Positions 45,676 to 55,918 of a stretch of DNA of 64,000 bases are shown here, one piece after another. The notes beneath the pieces are model-generated. The model ran no database searches. It had not been told where the DNA came from and saw only the letters and a program-made list of their open reading frames with translations. How positions within the stretch are numbered: the first letter of the stretch is position 1; each line of letters opens with the position of its first letter. Origin of the DNA: Ga0077560 sp046330395 (GTDB taxonomy: Bacteria > Actinomycetota > Thermoleophilia > Miltoncostaeales > Miltoncostaeaceae); the NCBI GenBank assembly GCA_046330395.1, contig JAXLSS010000008.1, positions 1-64,000 of the forward strand, given 5' to 3'. Position numbers and translations under genes: made by a program.

Positions 45676-46373
45676 ATGTCCACCTTCGACGCCGACGCCG
45701 TGGTGCTGCGCACCATCCGCTACGGCAGGCCGATGCGGTGCTGTCGCTCCGCACGCTGGAGCGGGGTCGCGTGTCGGCCATCGCCAGGGCGCGCAAGGCC
45801 ACCTCCAGGCTGGGCCGTTCAGCGTGCACGTGCAGCTGCAGCTGCACGAGGGCCGGGGGGACATGTGCACTGTCCGCGGCGCCTCGGTTCGCGAAGGCCC
45901 CGCAGGGCTCGGTGGAGGGCTACGCCTGGCGGCCGCCGGCTGCCTGCTGGAGACTGTGCTGCGCACCACGCCCGAGCACGAACCCAACCCGCTCCGTGTT
46001 CCATCTGCTGTGCCGCGCCCTGGAACTGCTCACCGGCGTGCCGCCCCGGCCAGCCCCCGCGGCTTGACCCGTGGTGCTGGTTGCCGCGAAGCTGCTGGTG
46101 ATCAACGGCCTGCTGCCGCGCATGGGGGCGCCGGGGCGGCGCCGGCCGCCGCTGGTGGGGCTTCTCGCGCGGGCGGGCGGGGCGCTGTGCCTGAGTGCGC
46201 ACGGGGCGGCGAGCCCCGAGCCTGGTGGTGCTGGCCGCGTTCGCGGCGCTGGTGGGGCGGCCCCTGGCCGAGGCCGACGCCTGCCCGGCAGCGGCCGCCC
46301 TGGGTGGAGCGGGTGGTGCCTGGTGCTGGCCGAGCACCTGGGGGTGCGGCTGCGCTCGGCCACCCCGGTATGA
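45676..46373 (+). pseudogene. recO: DNA repair protein RecO, frame-broken
   Basis: RecO helps load RecA at gaps. ATG 45676 gives MSTFDADAVVLRTIRYG, the N-terminal OB-fold strand. Then, in other frames, come LSLRTLERGRVSAIARGARK-like pieces, VQLQLHEGRGDMCTVRGA, RLAAAGCLLETVLRTTPEHE and EPNPLRVP, and later VLVAAKLLVINGLLPRMGA and LVLAEHLGVRLRS at the C-terminus. Order and spacing match RecO. Frame changes occur near 45730, 45790, 45820, 45900, 45990, 46065, 46190 and 46310. The total length (about 233 codons) is normal, so sequence error is the likelier cause. Confidence 0.65.
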
Positions 46374-46448
46374 CCCCGCTGCCGCAGACGGGTGTCACCG
46401 GCTGACGGCCGGGCCGCCGACGGGCCCTGACCGGCGATTGCGGGCCGG

Positions 46449-46480
46449 TATGCTGCCCGCGCCGAGCACCCGGAGGAGGA
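46449..46480 (+). promoter_or_regulatory. Possible promoter and strong ribosome site upstream of glyQ
   Basis: TATGCT (46449-46454) is a -10-like hexamer. GGAGGAGGA (46472-46480) lies five bases before a GTG at 46486. That GTG opens a ten-codon frame (MIRAEAALWR) ending at 46518 inside the glyQ start, so it is either a leader peptide or the true glyQ start with one indel. Confidence 0.45.
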
Positions 46481-46508
46481 CCGTTGTGATCAGAGCTGAG
46501 GCGGCCCT

Positions 46509-47370
<862 letters not shown>

Positions 47371-47378
<8 letters not shown>

Positions 47379-49464
47379 CCTGCTCATCGAGATCGGCTGC
47401 GAGGAGCTGCCCGCCTCGGCGTGCCGCGAGGCCATCGCCCAGGTACCCGGGCTGATGACCCAGGCGCTCGCGGCGGCGCGGCTGCCCGAGCGCGAGCCCA
47501 CCGTGATGGTGGCGCCCCGGCGCATCGCGGTGTTCGTGCCCGACCTTCCCGAGGCCCGCGACGGGCGCACCGTGGAGGTGCGCGGCCCCGCCGAGCAGGC
47601 CGCCCTGGACGCCGACGGCAACCACACCAAGGCCGCTGAAGGCTTCGCCCGGGCGCAGGGCGTGGAGGCCAAGGACCTGGTGCTGCGCGAGGACGGCGGC
47701 CGCCGCTACGTGTTCGCCGTGCGGCAGGAGCCCGCCGCCGACACCGCCGAGCTGATGCCCGAGCTGGCCCGCGCGGTGCTGGAGGGCATCCGCTTTGGCA
47801 AGAACATGCGCTGGGGTGACGGCGAGGGCCTGCGGTTCAGCCGCCCCGTGCGGTGGCTGGTGGCCAAGCTGGGCTCGCGCACCGTGGAGTTCGAGCTGCA
47901 GGGCCTGCGGGCCGGCGGCACCAGCCGCGGGCACCGGTTCCTGGGCGGCCCGGCGGAGATCGCCGACGCCGCCGGCTACCGCGAGGCGCTGCGCGCGCAG
48001 GCGGTGGTGGCCGACCACGCCGAGCGCCGCACCGAGATCGTGGACGGCCTCGACCGCGAGGCCCGGCGGCTGGGCGTGGAGTGGAGCGACCCGGGCGGCA
48101 AGCTGGAGGAGGTGCTGTTCCTGGTGGAGCGGCCCGGCATCCTGGTGGGCGACATCAAGCCCGAGCACCTGCGGCTGCCAGAGCGCGTGCTCATCACCGC
48201 AATGCAGAGCCACCAGCGGTACTTCCCGCTGCGCGCCGCCGACGGCACGCTGCAACCGCGCTTCCTGTCGGTGAGCAACGGCGATCCCGCGCACGGTGAG
48301 GTGATCGCGCACGGCAACGCCAGCGTGCTGGACGCCCGCCTGCAGGACGCCGCGTTCAGCTTCGACCGCGACCGCGAGGCCGGCCTGCCGGCCCTCAACC
48401 AGCGGCTGGCCACCATCGTGTTCCACAAACGCCTGGGCACCATGGCCGACAAGCGCGACCGCCTGGAGGCCCTGGCCTTCCGCATCGCGGCCGACACCGG
48501 GCTGGACGCCGTCACCATCGACCACGCCGTCAAGGCCGCATCGCTGGCCAAGGCCGACCAGGGCGCGGTGCTGGTGGCCGAGTTCAGCGACCTGCAGGGC
48601 GAGGTGGCCGCGGTGTACGCAGAGCTCGATGGGGTGCCCGCCGATGTGTGCGCCGCGGTGCGGGAGCACTATCTGCCGGAGGGCCCCGACTCGCCGCTGC
48701 CCAGCGGTCCCGCAGGTGCGGTGGTGGCCCTGGCCGAGAAGCTGGACAACCTCACCGGGGCGTTCCTGGTGAACGAGGTGCCGAGCGGGTCGAAGGATCC
48801 GTACGCCCTGCGGCGCGCCGCCGCCGGGGTGGTTCGGCTGCTGCTGGACCGCGGCTGGGACACGCCACACGCCCCCTGGCTGTCCACCGCGGCGGAGGGG
48901 TTCCGCGGGCAGGGCGCCAACCTGGAACTGGACGACGCCACCGCCATCGGCAACCTGGAGGCCTTCATCGGCGACCGCCTGGCCTACACGCTGGCCGAGG
49001 AGGGCGTGGGTGCCGAGGCCAGCGCCGCGGCGCAGGGCGCCGGCCTGTCCAGCCTGGTGCGGGTGGCCGGCTGGGCGCGCGCCATCCAGGCCGCGCGCGG
49101 CACGGAGGCCTTCACGCACGCATGGACCGCGTGCACACGACTGGTCAAGATCGGGGCCCGCGCTGAGGACCCCGGTGTGCGCTTCGCGTCGGTTGGCGAC
49201 GCGGGCGAGGACGCCCTGGCCGCCGCGCTCGCGGCCGCCCGGGCCGGGATCGAGGAGGGCCGCGCCGCGGGAAGCTTCACCGCGGCCCTCGACGCCGCAC
49301 GGCCGCTGGCCGACGCGGTGGACCGTTTCTTCACGGACGTGCTGGTGAACGCCGACGACCCGGCGGTGCGAGCGCGTCGATACGCATTGGTGAACGAGGC
49401 CGCGGCGGTGCTGCTGCGCGTGGCCGACTTCACGAAAGTGACCGATCAAGGGGGCGAACGGTGA
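47371..49464 (+). CDS. glyS: Glycyl-tRNA synthetase beta subunit
   Basis: 697 residues from ATG 47371, the family's usual length. The N-terminal LLIEIGCEELPAS is diagnostic, followed by RFGKNMRWGDG, RFSRPVRWLVA, VLITAMQSHQRYFPL, FSFDRDREAGL and the HD-like region near 370-460 (KASLAKADQGAVLVAEFSDLQG reads as two blocks here). The C-terminal helices form the tRNA anticodon-binding part. It works with GlyQ as an alpha2beta2 enzyme, a form less usual among actinobacteria, many of which use the single-chain type. It overlaps glyQ by eight bases and ppdK by four (GTGA). Confidence 0.95.
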
Positions 49465-52142
49465 GCACGGTGGCCACGAAGCGGGTGTATGACTTCTCCG
49501 AGGGCTCCCGGGACATGAAGGACACGTTGGGCGGGAAGGGCGCGAACGTCGCCGAGATGACCCGCCTGGGGGTGCCGGTGCCACAGGGGTTCACCATCAC
49601 CACCTCCACGTGCATCGACTACCTCAACAACGAGCACCGGTTCCCCGACGGCCTGGCCGACGAGGTCACCCAGCACCTCGCGAACCTGGAGGCGTTCGCC
49701 GGCAAGAAGCTGGGTGATCCCACCGACCCGCTCCTGGTGTCGGTACGCAGCGGCGCCAAGTTCTCGATGCCGGGCATGATGGACACCGTCCTCAACCTGG
49801 GCATGAACGACGCCTCGGTGGAGGGCATGGCGGCCCGCACGGGCAACCCCCGGTTCGCATACGACTCCTACCGCCGCTTCATCCAGATGTACGGCGACGT
49901 GGTGGCCGAGGTGGAGCGGGCCCTGTTCGAGGAGGCCCTCACCGCGATGAAGACGGCGCGCGGGGTGAGCGCCGACGTGGACCTCACCGCCGACGACCTG
50001 CGCGAGCTGGTGGGCCAGTACAAGGACATCTTCCGGCAGCACAAGGGCGAGGACTTCCCGCAGGACCCGCGCGCGCAGCTGGACGGCGCCATCCGCGCGG
50101 TGTTCGAGAGCTGGGACAACAAGCGCGCCCGCGACTACCGCCGGGTCAACCGCATCCCGCACGAGCTGGGCACCGCGGTGAACGTGCAGCAGATGGTGTT
50201 CGGCAACACGGGCCCCAAGTCGGCCACCGGCGTGGCGTTCACGCGCAACAACACCACCGGCGAGCACGACGAGCCGTTCGGCGAGTTCCTGGTGAACGCG
50301 CAGGGCGAGGACGTGGTGGCGGGCATCCGCACCCCCGACCCGCTGCCCGAGCTGGCCAACCACCTGCCCGAGGCGTACGACAAGCTGGTCCAGACGATGG
50401 CCATGCTGGAGAAGACCTACAAGAACATGCAGGACGTGGAGTTCACCATCGAGGATGGCCAGCTCTACATGCTGCAGACGCGCAACGGCAAGCGCAGCGC
50501 GCAGGCCATGGCCCGCATCGCGGTGGACATGGTGGATGAGGGCCTGGTGACCCCCGAGGAGTCCATGCAGACCCTGGTGGACGCCGGTCAGGTGCGCCAG
50601 CTGCTGCTGCCCCAGCTGGACGCCGAGAACGCGCCCCCGGCCGTCGCCACCGGCGTGGCCGCCAGCCCCGGCGCCGCCTGCGGCCAGGTGGTGTTCGACG
50701 CCGACGAGGCCGAGACCCTGGGCAAGGCCGGCACGCCGGTGATCCTGGTGCGCGACGAGACCACCCCGGACGACTTCCACGGCATGGTGGCCGCCCAGGG
50801 CATCCTCACCGCCCGCGGGGGCAAGACCAGCCACGCCGCCATCGTGGCGGTGGGCATGGGCACCCCGGCCGTCACGGGTGTCAGTGCCATCCACGTGGAC
50901 GAGGCCGCGGGTGTGGCCACCGTGGGCGACCAGACCCTCAAGGCCGGCGACACCGTCACCATCGACGGGACGACGGGCAGGGTGTACATCGGCGCGGCGC
51001 CGCTGCTGCCCGCCGACCCGCACAACCCATACCTGGAGCGCATCCTGGGCTGGGCCGACCAGCACCGGGACCTCAACATCCGCACCAACGCCGACACCCC
51101 CGAGGACGCCGAGCGCGCCCGGGAGTTCGGGGCCGAGGGCATCGGTCTGTGCCGCACCGAGCACATGTTCGGCGGCGACGAGCGGCTGCCCATCGTGCGG
51201 GACATGATCATGGCCGACAACCACGACGACCTGGTGGCCGCGCTGGACAAGCTGCGCGTGTTCCAGGAGGACGACTTCGTGGGCATCTTCCGGGCCATGG
51301 CGGGCTTGCCGGTGACCATCCGCCTGCTGGACCCGCCGCTGCACGAGTTCCTGCCCGACCACACCGAGCTGCGGCTGCGGCTGGAGCGCGCGGAGCTCAC
51401 CGGCACCTCCGACCCGGAGGCCGCCGAGCAGCTGCCCAAGGTGGAGAAGCTGATGGAGGTCAACCCGATGCTGGGCACCCGCGGGTGCCGCCTGGGCATC
51501 GAGATCCCCGACCTCTACCGCATGCAGGTGGCGGCCATCATGAACGCGGCCTGCCGGGTGAAGAAGGAGTCCGGCCAGGCGCCGCTGGTGGAGATCATGA
51601 TCCCCCTCGTGGGCTTCGAGGAGGAGCTGCGCCTCATGCGCCAGGAGACCATCGACGTCTGCGAGACCGTGCTGCGCGAGCAGAACGAGACCCTGGACTA
51701 CATGGTGGGCACCATGATCGAGCTGCCCCGGGCCGCCCTGGTGGCCGACGAGATCGCCCGCCAGGCCGACTTCTTCTCGTTCGGCACCAACGACCTCACC
51801 CAGACCACCCTCGGGTTCTCCCGCGACGACGCCGAGACCAAGTTCCTGGCGCGCTACCTGGAGCAGGGCGTGGTGCTGGTGAACCCGTTCGAGCACGTGG
51901 ACGTGGCGGGCGTGGGGGCCCTGGTGCGCATCGCCAAGGACAAGGCCCGCGCCGTCAAGCCCGACATCAAGCTGGGCGTGTGCGGTGAGCACGGAGGAGA
52001 CCCGGACAGCATCCGGTTCTTCGACTCGGTGGGCATGAACTACGTGTCCTGCTCGCCGTTCCGCGTGCAGACGGCGCGCATCGCGGCCGCCCAGGCGGCC
52101 CTGGATCGCAAGGCCGGCACGGCCGCCAGCTCGGCCGCGTAA
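49461..52142 (+). CDS. ppdK: Pyruvate, phosphate dikinase
   Basis: 893 residues. PPDK interconverts pyruvate, ATP and phosphate with PEP, AMP and pyrophosphate. The N-terminal ATP-grasp domain starts with TLGGKGANVAEMTRLGVPV and contains SVRSGAKFSMPGMMDTVLN. The swivelling phospho-His is H458 in GGKTSHAAIVA. The C-terminal PEP/pyruvate barrel has GLCRTEHMF, FSFGTNDLTQTTLGFSRDD and the catalytic Cys in VCGEHGGD (about 841). It is complete and intact. GTG 49461 overlaps the glyS stop, so it may be translated with glyQS. A hairpin at 52158-52199 follows. Confidence 0.96.
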   Translation: MSTVATKRVYDFSEGSRDMKDTLGGKGANVAEMTRLGVPVPQGFTITTSTCIDYLNNEHRFPDGLADEVTQHLANLEAFAGKKLGDPTDPLLVSVRSGAKFSMPGMMDTVLNLGMNDASVEGMAARTGNPRFAYDSYRRFIQMYGDVVAEVERALFEEALTAMKTARGVSADVDLTADDLRELVGQYKDIFRQHKGEDFPQDPRAQLDGAIRAVFESWDNKRARDYRRVNRIPHELGTAVNVQQMVFGNTGPKSATGVAFTRNNTTGEHDEPFGEFLVNAQGEDVVAGIRTPDPLPELANHLPEAYDKLVQTMAMLEKTYKNMQDVEFTIEDGQLYMLQTRNGKRSAQAMARIAVDMVDEGLVTPEESMQTLVDAGQVRQLLLPQLDAENAPPAVATGVAASPGAACGQVVFDADEAETLGKAGTPVILVRDETTPDDFHGMVAAQGILTARGGKTSHAAIVAVGMGTPAVTGVSAIHVDEAAGVATVGDQTLKAGDTVTIDGTTGRVYIGAAPLLPADPHNPYLERILGWADQHRDLNIRTNADTPEDAERAREFGAEGIGLCRTEHMFGGDERLPIVRDMIMADNHDDLVAALDKLRVFQEDDFVGIFRAMAGLPVTIRLLDPPLHEFLPDHTELRLRLERAELTGTSDPEAAEQLPKVEKLMEVNPMLGTRGCRLGIEIPDLYRMQVAAIMNAACRVKKESGQAPLVEIMIPLVGFEEELRLMRQETIDVCETVLREQNETLDYMVGTMIELPRAALVADEIARQADFFSFGTNDLTQTTLGFSRDDAETKFLARYLEQGVVLVNPFEHVDVAGVGALVRIAKDKARAVKPDIKLGVCGEHGGDPDSIRFFDSVGMNYVSCSPFRVQTARIAAAQAALDRKAGTAASSAA

Positions 52143-52157
52143 ACCGCACCAAACCGC

Positions 52158-52199
52158 CGGATGGCGGGCGGAACCACCACAGTTCCCTCGCCATCCGGT
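52158..52199 (+). terminator. Strong hairpin after ppdK
   Basis: Arms CCGGATGGCG (52158-52167) and CGCCATCCGG (52190-52199) are perfect, with inner arms GGAAC/GTTCC (52171-52175, 52183-52187). It lies 15 bases after the ppdK stop. No T-run follows, as is common in high-GC terminators; an operator for the next gene is the alternative. Confidence 0.6.
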
Positions 52200-52233
52200 T
52201 CAAGGCCCACGGCACGAGGCCGATACGCGTGCC

Positions 52234-53565
52234 ATGGCCATCAATCGTGTGACGCCCACCGACCGTGAGCGGCGGTTCGAGGCGCACGAGCTGTTCTTCT
52301 CCACCACCGACCGCAAGGGACACATCCTCAGCGGCAACGAGGTGTTCAGCCGCATCTCCGGCTGGGACCGGGACGAGCTCATCGGCGCCCCGCACAACAT
52401 CATCCGGCACCCGGACATGCCGCGCGCCGTCTTCCAGGTGGTGTGGGACTACCTGCTGGCCGGGCACCCCGTGGCCGGCTACGTCAAGAACATGGCCAAG
52501 AACGGTGACGCCTACTGGGTGATGGCCACCATCGTGCCGCACGGCGACGGGTTCCTGTCGGTGCGGCTCAAGCCCAGCGGCCCCCACTGGGAGGCCGTCC
52601 AGGCGGTGTACCCCATCGTGCGGGCCACCGAGCTGGAGCTGGAGGAGCAGGGCATGCCGGTGCGCGAGGTCATCGAGCACTCGGTGGCCCAGCTGGTGGA
52701 GATCCTGCAGGGCGCGGGGTTCCCCACGTACACCGACTTCATGCGGGCCGCGCTGCCCACCGAGCTGCAGCTGCGGGGCCAGGCCATCGCGGGCCGCCCC
52801 CACGTGGGGCCCACAAGCGGCGGGCTGTACCACCTGGGCAAGCACCTGGACGACCTGTTCGCCTCGCTGGACCACTACCTCGACACCCACGAGGCCCTCT
52901 CCAAAGGGCTGGTGGGCGTGCGCAACTTCGCGGAGGACATCCGCCTGGGCGCCATGAACGCGCTGCTGGCCGCCACGCACCTGGACGGCCAGGCCGTGAC
53001 GCTGGGCACCGTGGCCGACCTCATGGGCGCGTCCGCGCGGTCGGTGGCGGAGCAGGTGGGCGTGCTCACCGACGAGGCCGCCCCCATCATGAGCGTGCTG
53101 CACGACCTGGCGTTCAGCGTCTCGCTGGCCAAGGTGCAGGTGGACCTGGCCCGGTTCTTCGCCGAGGAGATCCAGGCCTCAGAGGGCGGTCACGCCGAGC
53201 ACGGCGGCGACCTGCGCGACATCGTCGGGCTGGTCACCGGTGAGGTGCAGCAGGTGATGCGCGTGCGCGGCGACATCGAGGCCCAGCTGATGCCGTTGCG
53301 CGGCAGCATCGGCCAGCTGGAGGAGCGCATCAAGGTGCTGCGGTCGCTGGACGTGGCCGGCCGCATCGAGATCGCCCGCATCCCCGGCGCCGACCGGGTG
53401 GTGACCCTGTTCGACCAGATCCGCACCGAGCTGGGCACCGTGGGCGAGCGCATCACCGCAATGCACGCGGCCGTCGACCGCCAGGAGGCCGCCATCGACG
53501 TGGACGCCCTGGCGCGTGACGCCGCCGCGGCCACCGACGAGGCCGACCAGCTGGCCGCGGTCTGA
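52234..53565 (+). CDS. Cytosolic PAS and MCP-like helical protein, copy 1
   Basis: 443 residues without membrane helices. An Aer-type PAS domain occupies about 15-120, with LILGNEVF-like ILSGNEVFSRISGW, DELIGAPHNIIRHPDMPR and YVKNMAKNGDAYWVMA. After a helical linker comes a region (about 190-300) resembling a worn MCP signalling hairpin: RLGAMNALLAATHLDGQ stands where the LALNAAIEAARAGE block normally lies, then TVADLMGASARSVAEQ. The C-terminus is coiled coil. It might sense redox state or a ligand and signal to an unknown partner. No che genes are in view. It is tandem with a paralogue. Confidence 0.65.
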   Translation: MAINRVTPTDRERRFEAHELFFSTTDRKGHILSGNEVFSRISGWDRDELIGAPHNIIRHPDMPRAVFQVVWDYLLAGHPVAGYVKNMAKNGDAYWVMATIVPHGDGFLSVRLKPSGPHWEAVQAVYPIVRATELELEEQGMPVREVIEHSVAQLVEILQGAGFPTYTDFMRAALPTELQLRGQAIAGRPHVGPTSGGLYHLGKHLDDLFASLDHYLDTHEALSKGLVGVRNFAEDIRLGAMNALLAATHLDGQAVTLGTVADLMGASARSVAEQVGVLTDEAAPIMSVLHDLAFSVSLAKVQVDLARFFAEEIQASEGGHAEHGGDLRDIVGLVTGEVQQVMRVRGDIEAQLMPLRGSIGQLEERIKVLRSLDVAGRIEIARIPGADRVVTLFDQIRTELGTVGERITAMHAAVDRQEAAIDVDALARDAAAATDEADQLAAV

Positions 53566-53607
53566 TCGCGGGCGCACCCCGCCCGGCCACCACGAATCGG
53601 AGCTCCA

Positions 53608-55014
53608 TTGGCACGCGAACGCCCGGTCCCCACCTCGCATGAGTCCCGCTTCGGGCTCGAGGAGCTGTTCTTCTCGCGCACCGACCGCAAGGGGCACATC
53701 CGCTCGGGCAACGACGTGTTCGTGCGCGTCTCCGGCTGGCCGCAGGACACCCTCATCGGGGCGGCCCACAACATCGTGCGTCACCCGGACATGCCGCGGG
53801 CGGCGTTCCAGCTGGTGTGGGACCAGCTGCTGGCCGACCGGCCCGTGGCCGCCTACGTCAAGAACATGGCCCGCGACGGCTCGTACTACTGGGTGATGGC
53901 CACCATCGTCCCGCACGACGGGGGCTTCCTGTCGGTGCGCCTCAAGCCGACCGCCCCGCACTTCGACGCCGCCCAGGCCCTGTACGCCGCCGTGCGCGCG
54001 GTGGAGCTGGAGCTGGAGGCCGAGGGCACCCCGGTGGACGAGGTCATCGCGGCCTCCATGCCGGTGCTGGTGCGCGGCCTGAGCGACGCCGGCTTCCGGG
54101 ACTACGCCGAGTTCATGCGCGCCGCCCTGCCGGCCGAGCTGAGCAACCGCGACGCCGCGGTGACCGACGACCGCCTGGTGGGCTCCGACACGGGCCTGGC
54201 GCTCCTGGGCAAGCACATCGACGGCCTGTTCGCCACGGTGGAGCAGTACGTGGATTGCCACGCGGCCGTGCACACCGGCCTGGAGGCCGTGCGCTCGTTC
54301 GCGGAGGGCATCCGCCTGGGCGCCATGAACACCCTGCTGGCCGCGGTGCGGCTGGACTCCCGGGCCGCCACCCTGGGGGCCGTCGCCGACCTGATGGGCC
54401 AGTCGGCCAGCGCCGTGGCCGCCGAGGCGGCCAAGCTGCGCGTGGAGGCCGAGCCCATCCTGGAGCTGCTGCACGCGGTGGCCTTCCAGATGTCGCTGGC
54501 CAAGGTGCAGGCCGACATGGCCCGGTTCTTCGCGCTGGAGATGGAGGACGGCGCCGGTGAGGGCGCCGCGGTGCGCGAGCTGGACGGGCTGGTGGGCATG
54601 GTGTCCGGCGCCGTCACGGGCGTGCTGGACCTGCGCACGGCCCTGGAGGGTCAGCTGCCCCAGCTGCGCAGCAGCATCGAGGACCTGGAGCGCCGCATCG
54701 GCGCGCTGCGCAACCTCGAGGTGGCGGGGCGCATCGAGGTGGCCCGCACCGACGACGCCGCGCGCGTGGTGACCATGTTCAACGAGGTGGGCTCCGAGCT
54801 GGAGCGGGTGGGGGAGCGCATCGGCCAGATGCACAAGGCCATCGACCGCAGCCAGGTGGGCGTCGACCGCGAGGCGCTGGAGCGTGACGGGCGCCGGGCC
54901 CGCGAGGAGTCGGCCGAGCTGTGCGCCGCCTGCGAGCTCAGCCTGGCGGAGACAGCAGCTGCAGCCGATCCCACGGAAAGCTCCGCATCAGCGCAGTCCG
55001 ATCCGCCCCGTTGA
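53608..55014 (+). CDS. Cytosolic PAS and MCP-like helical protein, copy 2
   Basis: 468 residues from TTG 53608, which has GGAG seven bases upstream. It is a paralogue of the preceding gene along its whole length: SRTDRKGHIRSGNDVF and DTLIGAAHNIVRHPDMPR in the PAS domain, YVKNMARDGSYYWVMAT, the MCP-like RLGAMNTLLAAVRLDSR block and the same coiled-coil end. The two were probably made by tandem duplication and kept. The pair may form heteromers. Its last 77 bases overlap the tail of the convergent secreted-protein gene. Confidence 0.65.
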   Translation: MARERPVPTSHESRFGLEELFFSRTDRKGHIRSGNDVFVRVSGWPQDTLIGAAHNIVRHPDMPRAAFQLVWDQLLADRPVAAYVKNMARDGSYYWVMATIVPHDGGFLSVRLKPTAPHFDAAQALYAAVRAVELELEAEGTPVDEVIAASMPVLVRGLSDAGFRDYAEFMRAALPAELSNRDAAVTDDRLVGSDTGLALLGKHIDGLFATVEQYVDCHAAVHTGLEAVRSFAEGIRLGAMNTLLAAVRLDSRAATLGAVADLMGQSASAVAAEAAKLRVEAEPILELLHAVAFQMSLAKVQADMARFFALEMEDGAGEGAAVRELDGLVGMVSGAVTGVLDLRTALEGQLPQLRSSIEDLERRIGALRNLEVAGRIEVARTDDAARVVTMFNEVGSELERVGERIGQMHKAIDRSQVGVDREALERDGRRAREESAELCAACELSLAETAAAADPTESSASAQSDPPR

Positions 55015-55918
55015 GGGCTGAGGCGAAGGGGTCCACCGCCAGCGCGGTGGGGTCCTCGCCGTACATCACCACCACCCCCGCGGTGTCGCGCACGATGATG
55101 CCGTGGTCCTGCGCGGCGTGGGCCAGCATGGCCACGAAGGGGGAGAGCCCCAGCCTGTCCACGTCCACCGACGGGTCCAGCCGGAACCGCTGACCCTCCG
55201 CGGGCGCCGCGGCCTGCGGGTCGGCGCCGTCGGTGCGGGTGGCCGGGGCCACGAACACCTTCGCCCGCGGGTGCGGGATGCCCAGCGCCAGGGCGTGGTC
55301 GATGCGGCCCCGGGCCATGTCGTCGGCCGTGACCAGGCCGGCAACCAGCGGCAGGCCCGAGGCCGTGGCGCCGTAGGGTGACGGCAGCCACCCCGGGCTG
55401 GTGGACACGTGGGGGATGCGGGCCCCGTGCAGGGCGCTGGGGCCGTCGGCGTCGTTGCGGAAGGCCCAGAACTCCCACATGGTGTCGGTGGACGGCTGCC
55501 AGATCACCAGGTGCCCGTCGGTGCCCGCCGAGGGCCGCGCGGTGGACGGCAGGGGCACCAGCCCCCAGCCGTACGGTGAGTCCACCTGCGCCATGAAGCC
55601 GTCGTCGCGGTCGCGCACCCGCACCGCCGGCTGACTGCCGGGCACGATCACCACGGGCACGCTGTAGCGGTCGGTGTTGAAGTAGGCACCTGCCGCCGCC
55701 TGCCGGGCCAGGTTGGCCACAACGGCGGCCGAGTCGGCGGCCACCGGCGTGTCGCGGCTGAGCGGCGCGTTCCACACGCTGTCGGCCGCGAACCAGCGCT
55801 CGTCACCCCGCGCGCCCGCGCCGCTGGGCGCGTTGTTCCCAGGTCGTGAGAACAGCAGCGCCGCGCCGACCACCGCCAGCAGGGCGGCGGCCACCACGGC
55901 GCCGGTGCGGTGCCTCAC
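54938..55918 (-). CDS. Secreted or anchored protein of unknown family, copy 1
   Basis: 326 residues. The N-terminus is a signal or anchor helix (8-24). The rest shares a full-length conserved core with the C-terminal half of the protein at 61727-63193. Shared blocks in order: FAADSVWNAPL, VRVRDRDDGFM, WGLVPLPSTA, VIWQPSTDTMWEFW, HGARIPHVST, YGATASGLPLVAGLVT, RGRIDHALALGIP, APATRTDG, EGQRFRLDPSVDV, IIVRDTAGVVVMYGEDP and SFPWDRLQLL. Conserved Trp, Asp and His suggest a carbohydrate-binding or hydrolytic fold, but I do not know the family. GTG 55918 overlaps the aminotransferase stop, so the two are co-translated. Confidence 0.6.
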   Translation of the reverse strand: MRHRTGAVVAAALLAVVGAALLFSRPGNNAPSGAGARGDERWFAADSVWNAPLSRDTPVAADSAAVVANLARQAAAGAYFNTDRYSVPVVIVPGSQPAVRVRDRDDGFMAQVDSPYGWGLVPLPSTARPSAGTDGHLVIWQPSTDTMWEFWAFRNDADGPSALHGARIPHVSTSPGWLPSPYGATASGLPLVAGLVTADDMARGRIDHALALGIPHPRAKVFVAPATRTDGADPQAAAPAEGQRFRLDPSVDVDRLGLSPFVAMLAHAAQDHGIIVRDTAGVVVMYGEDPTALAVDPFASALNGADRTALMRSFPWDRLQLLSPPG

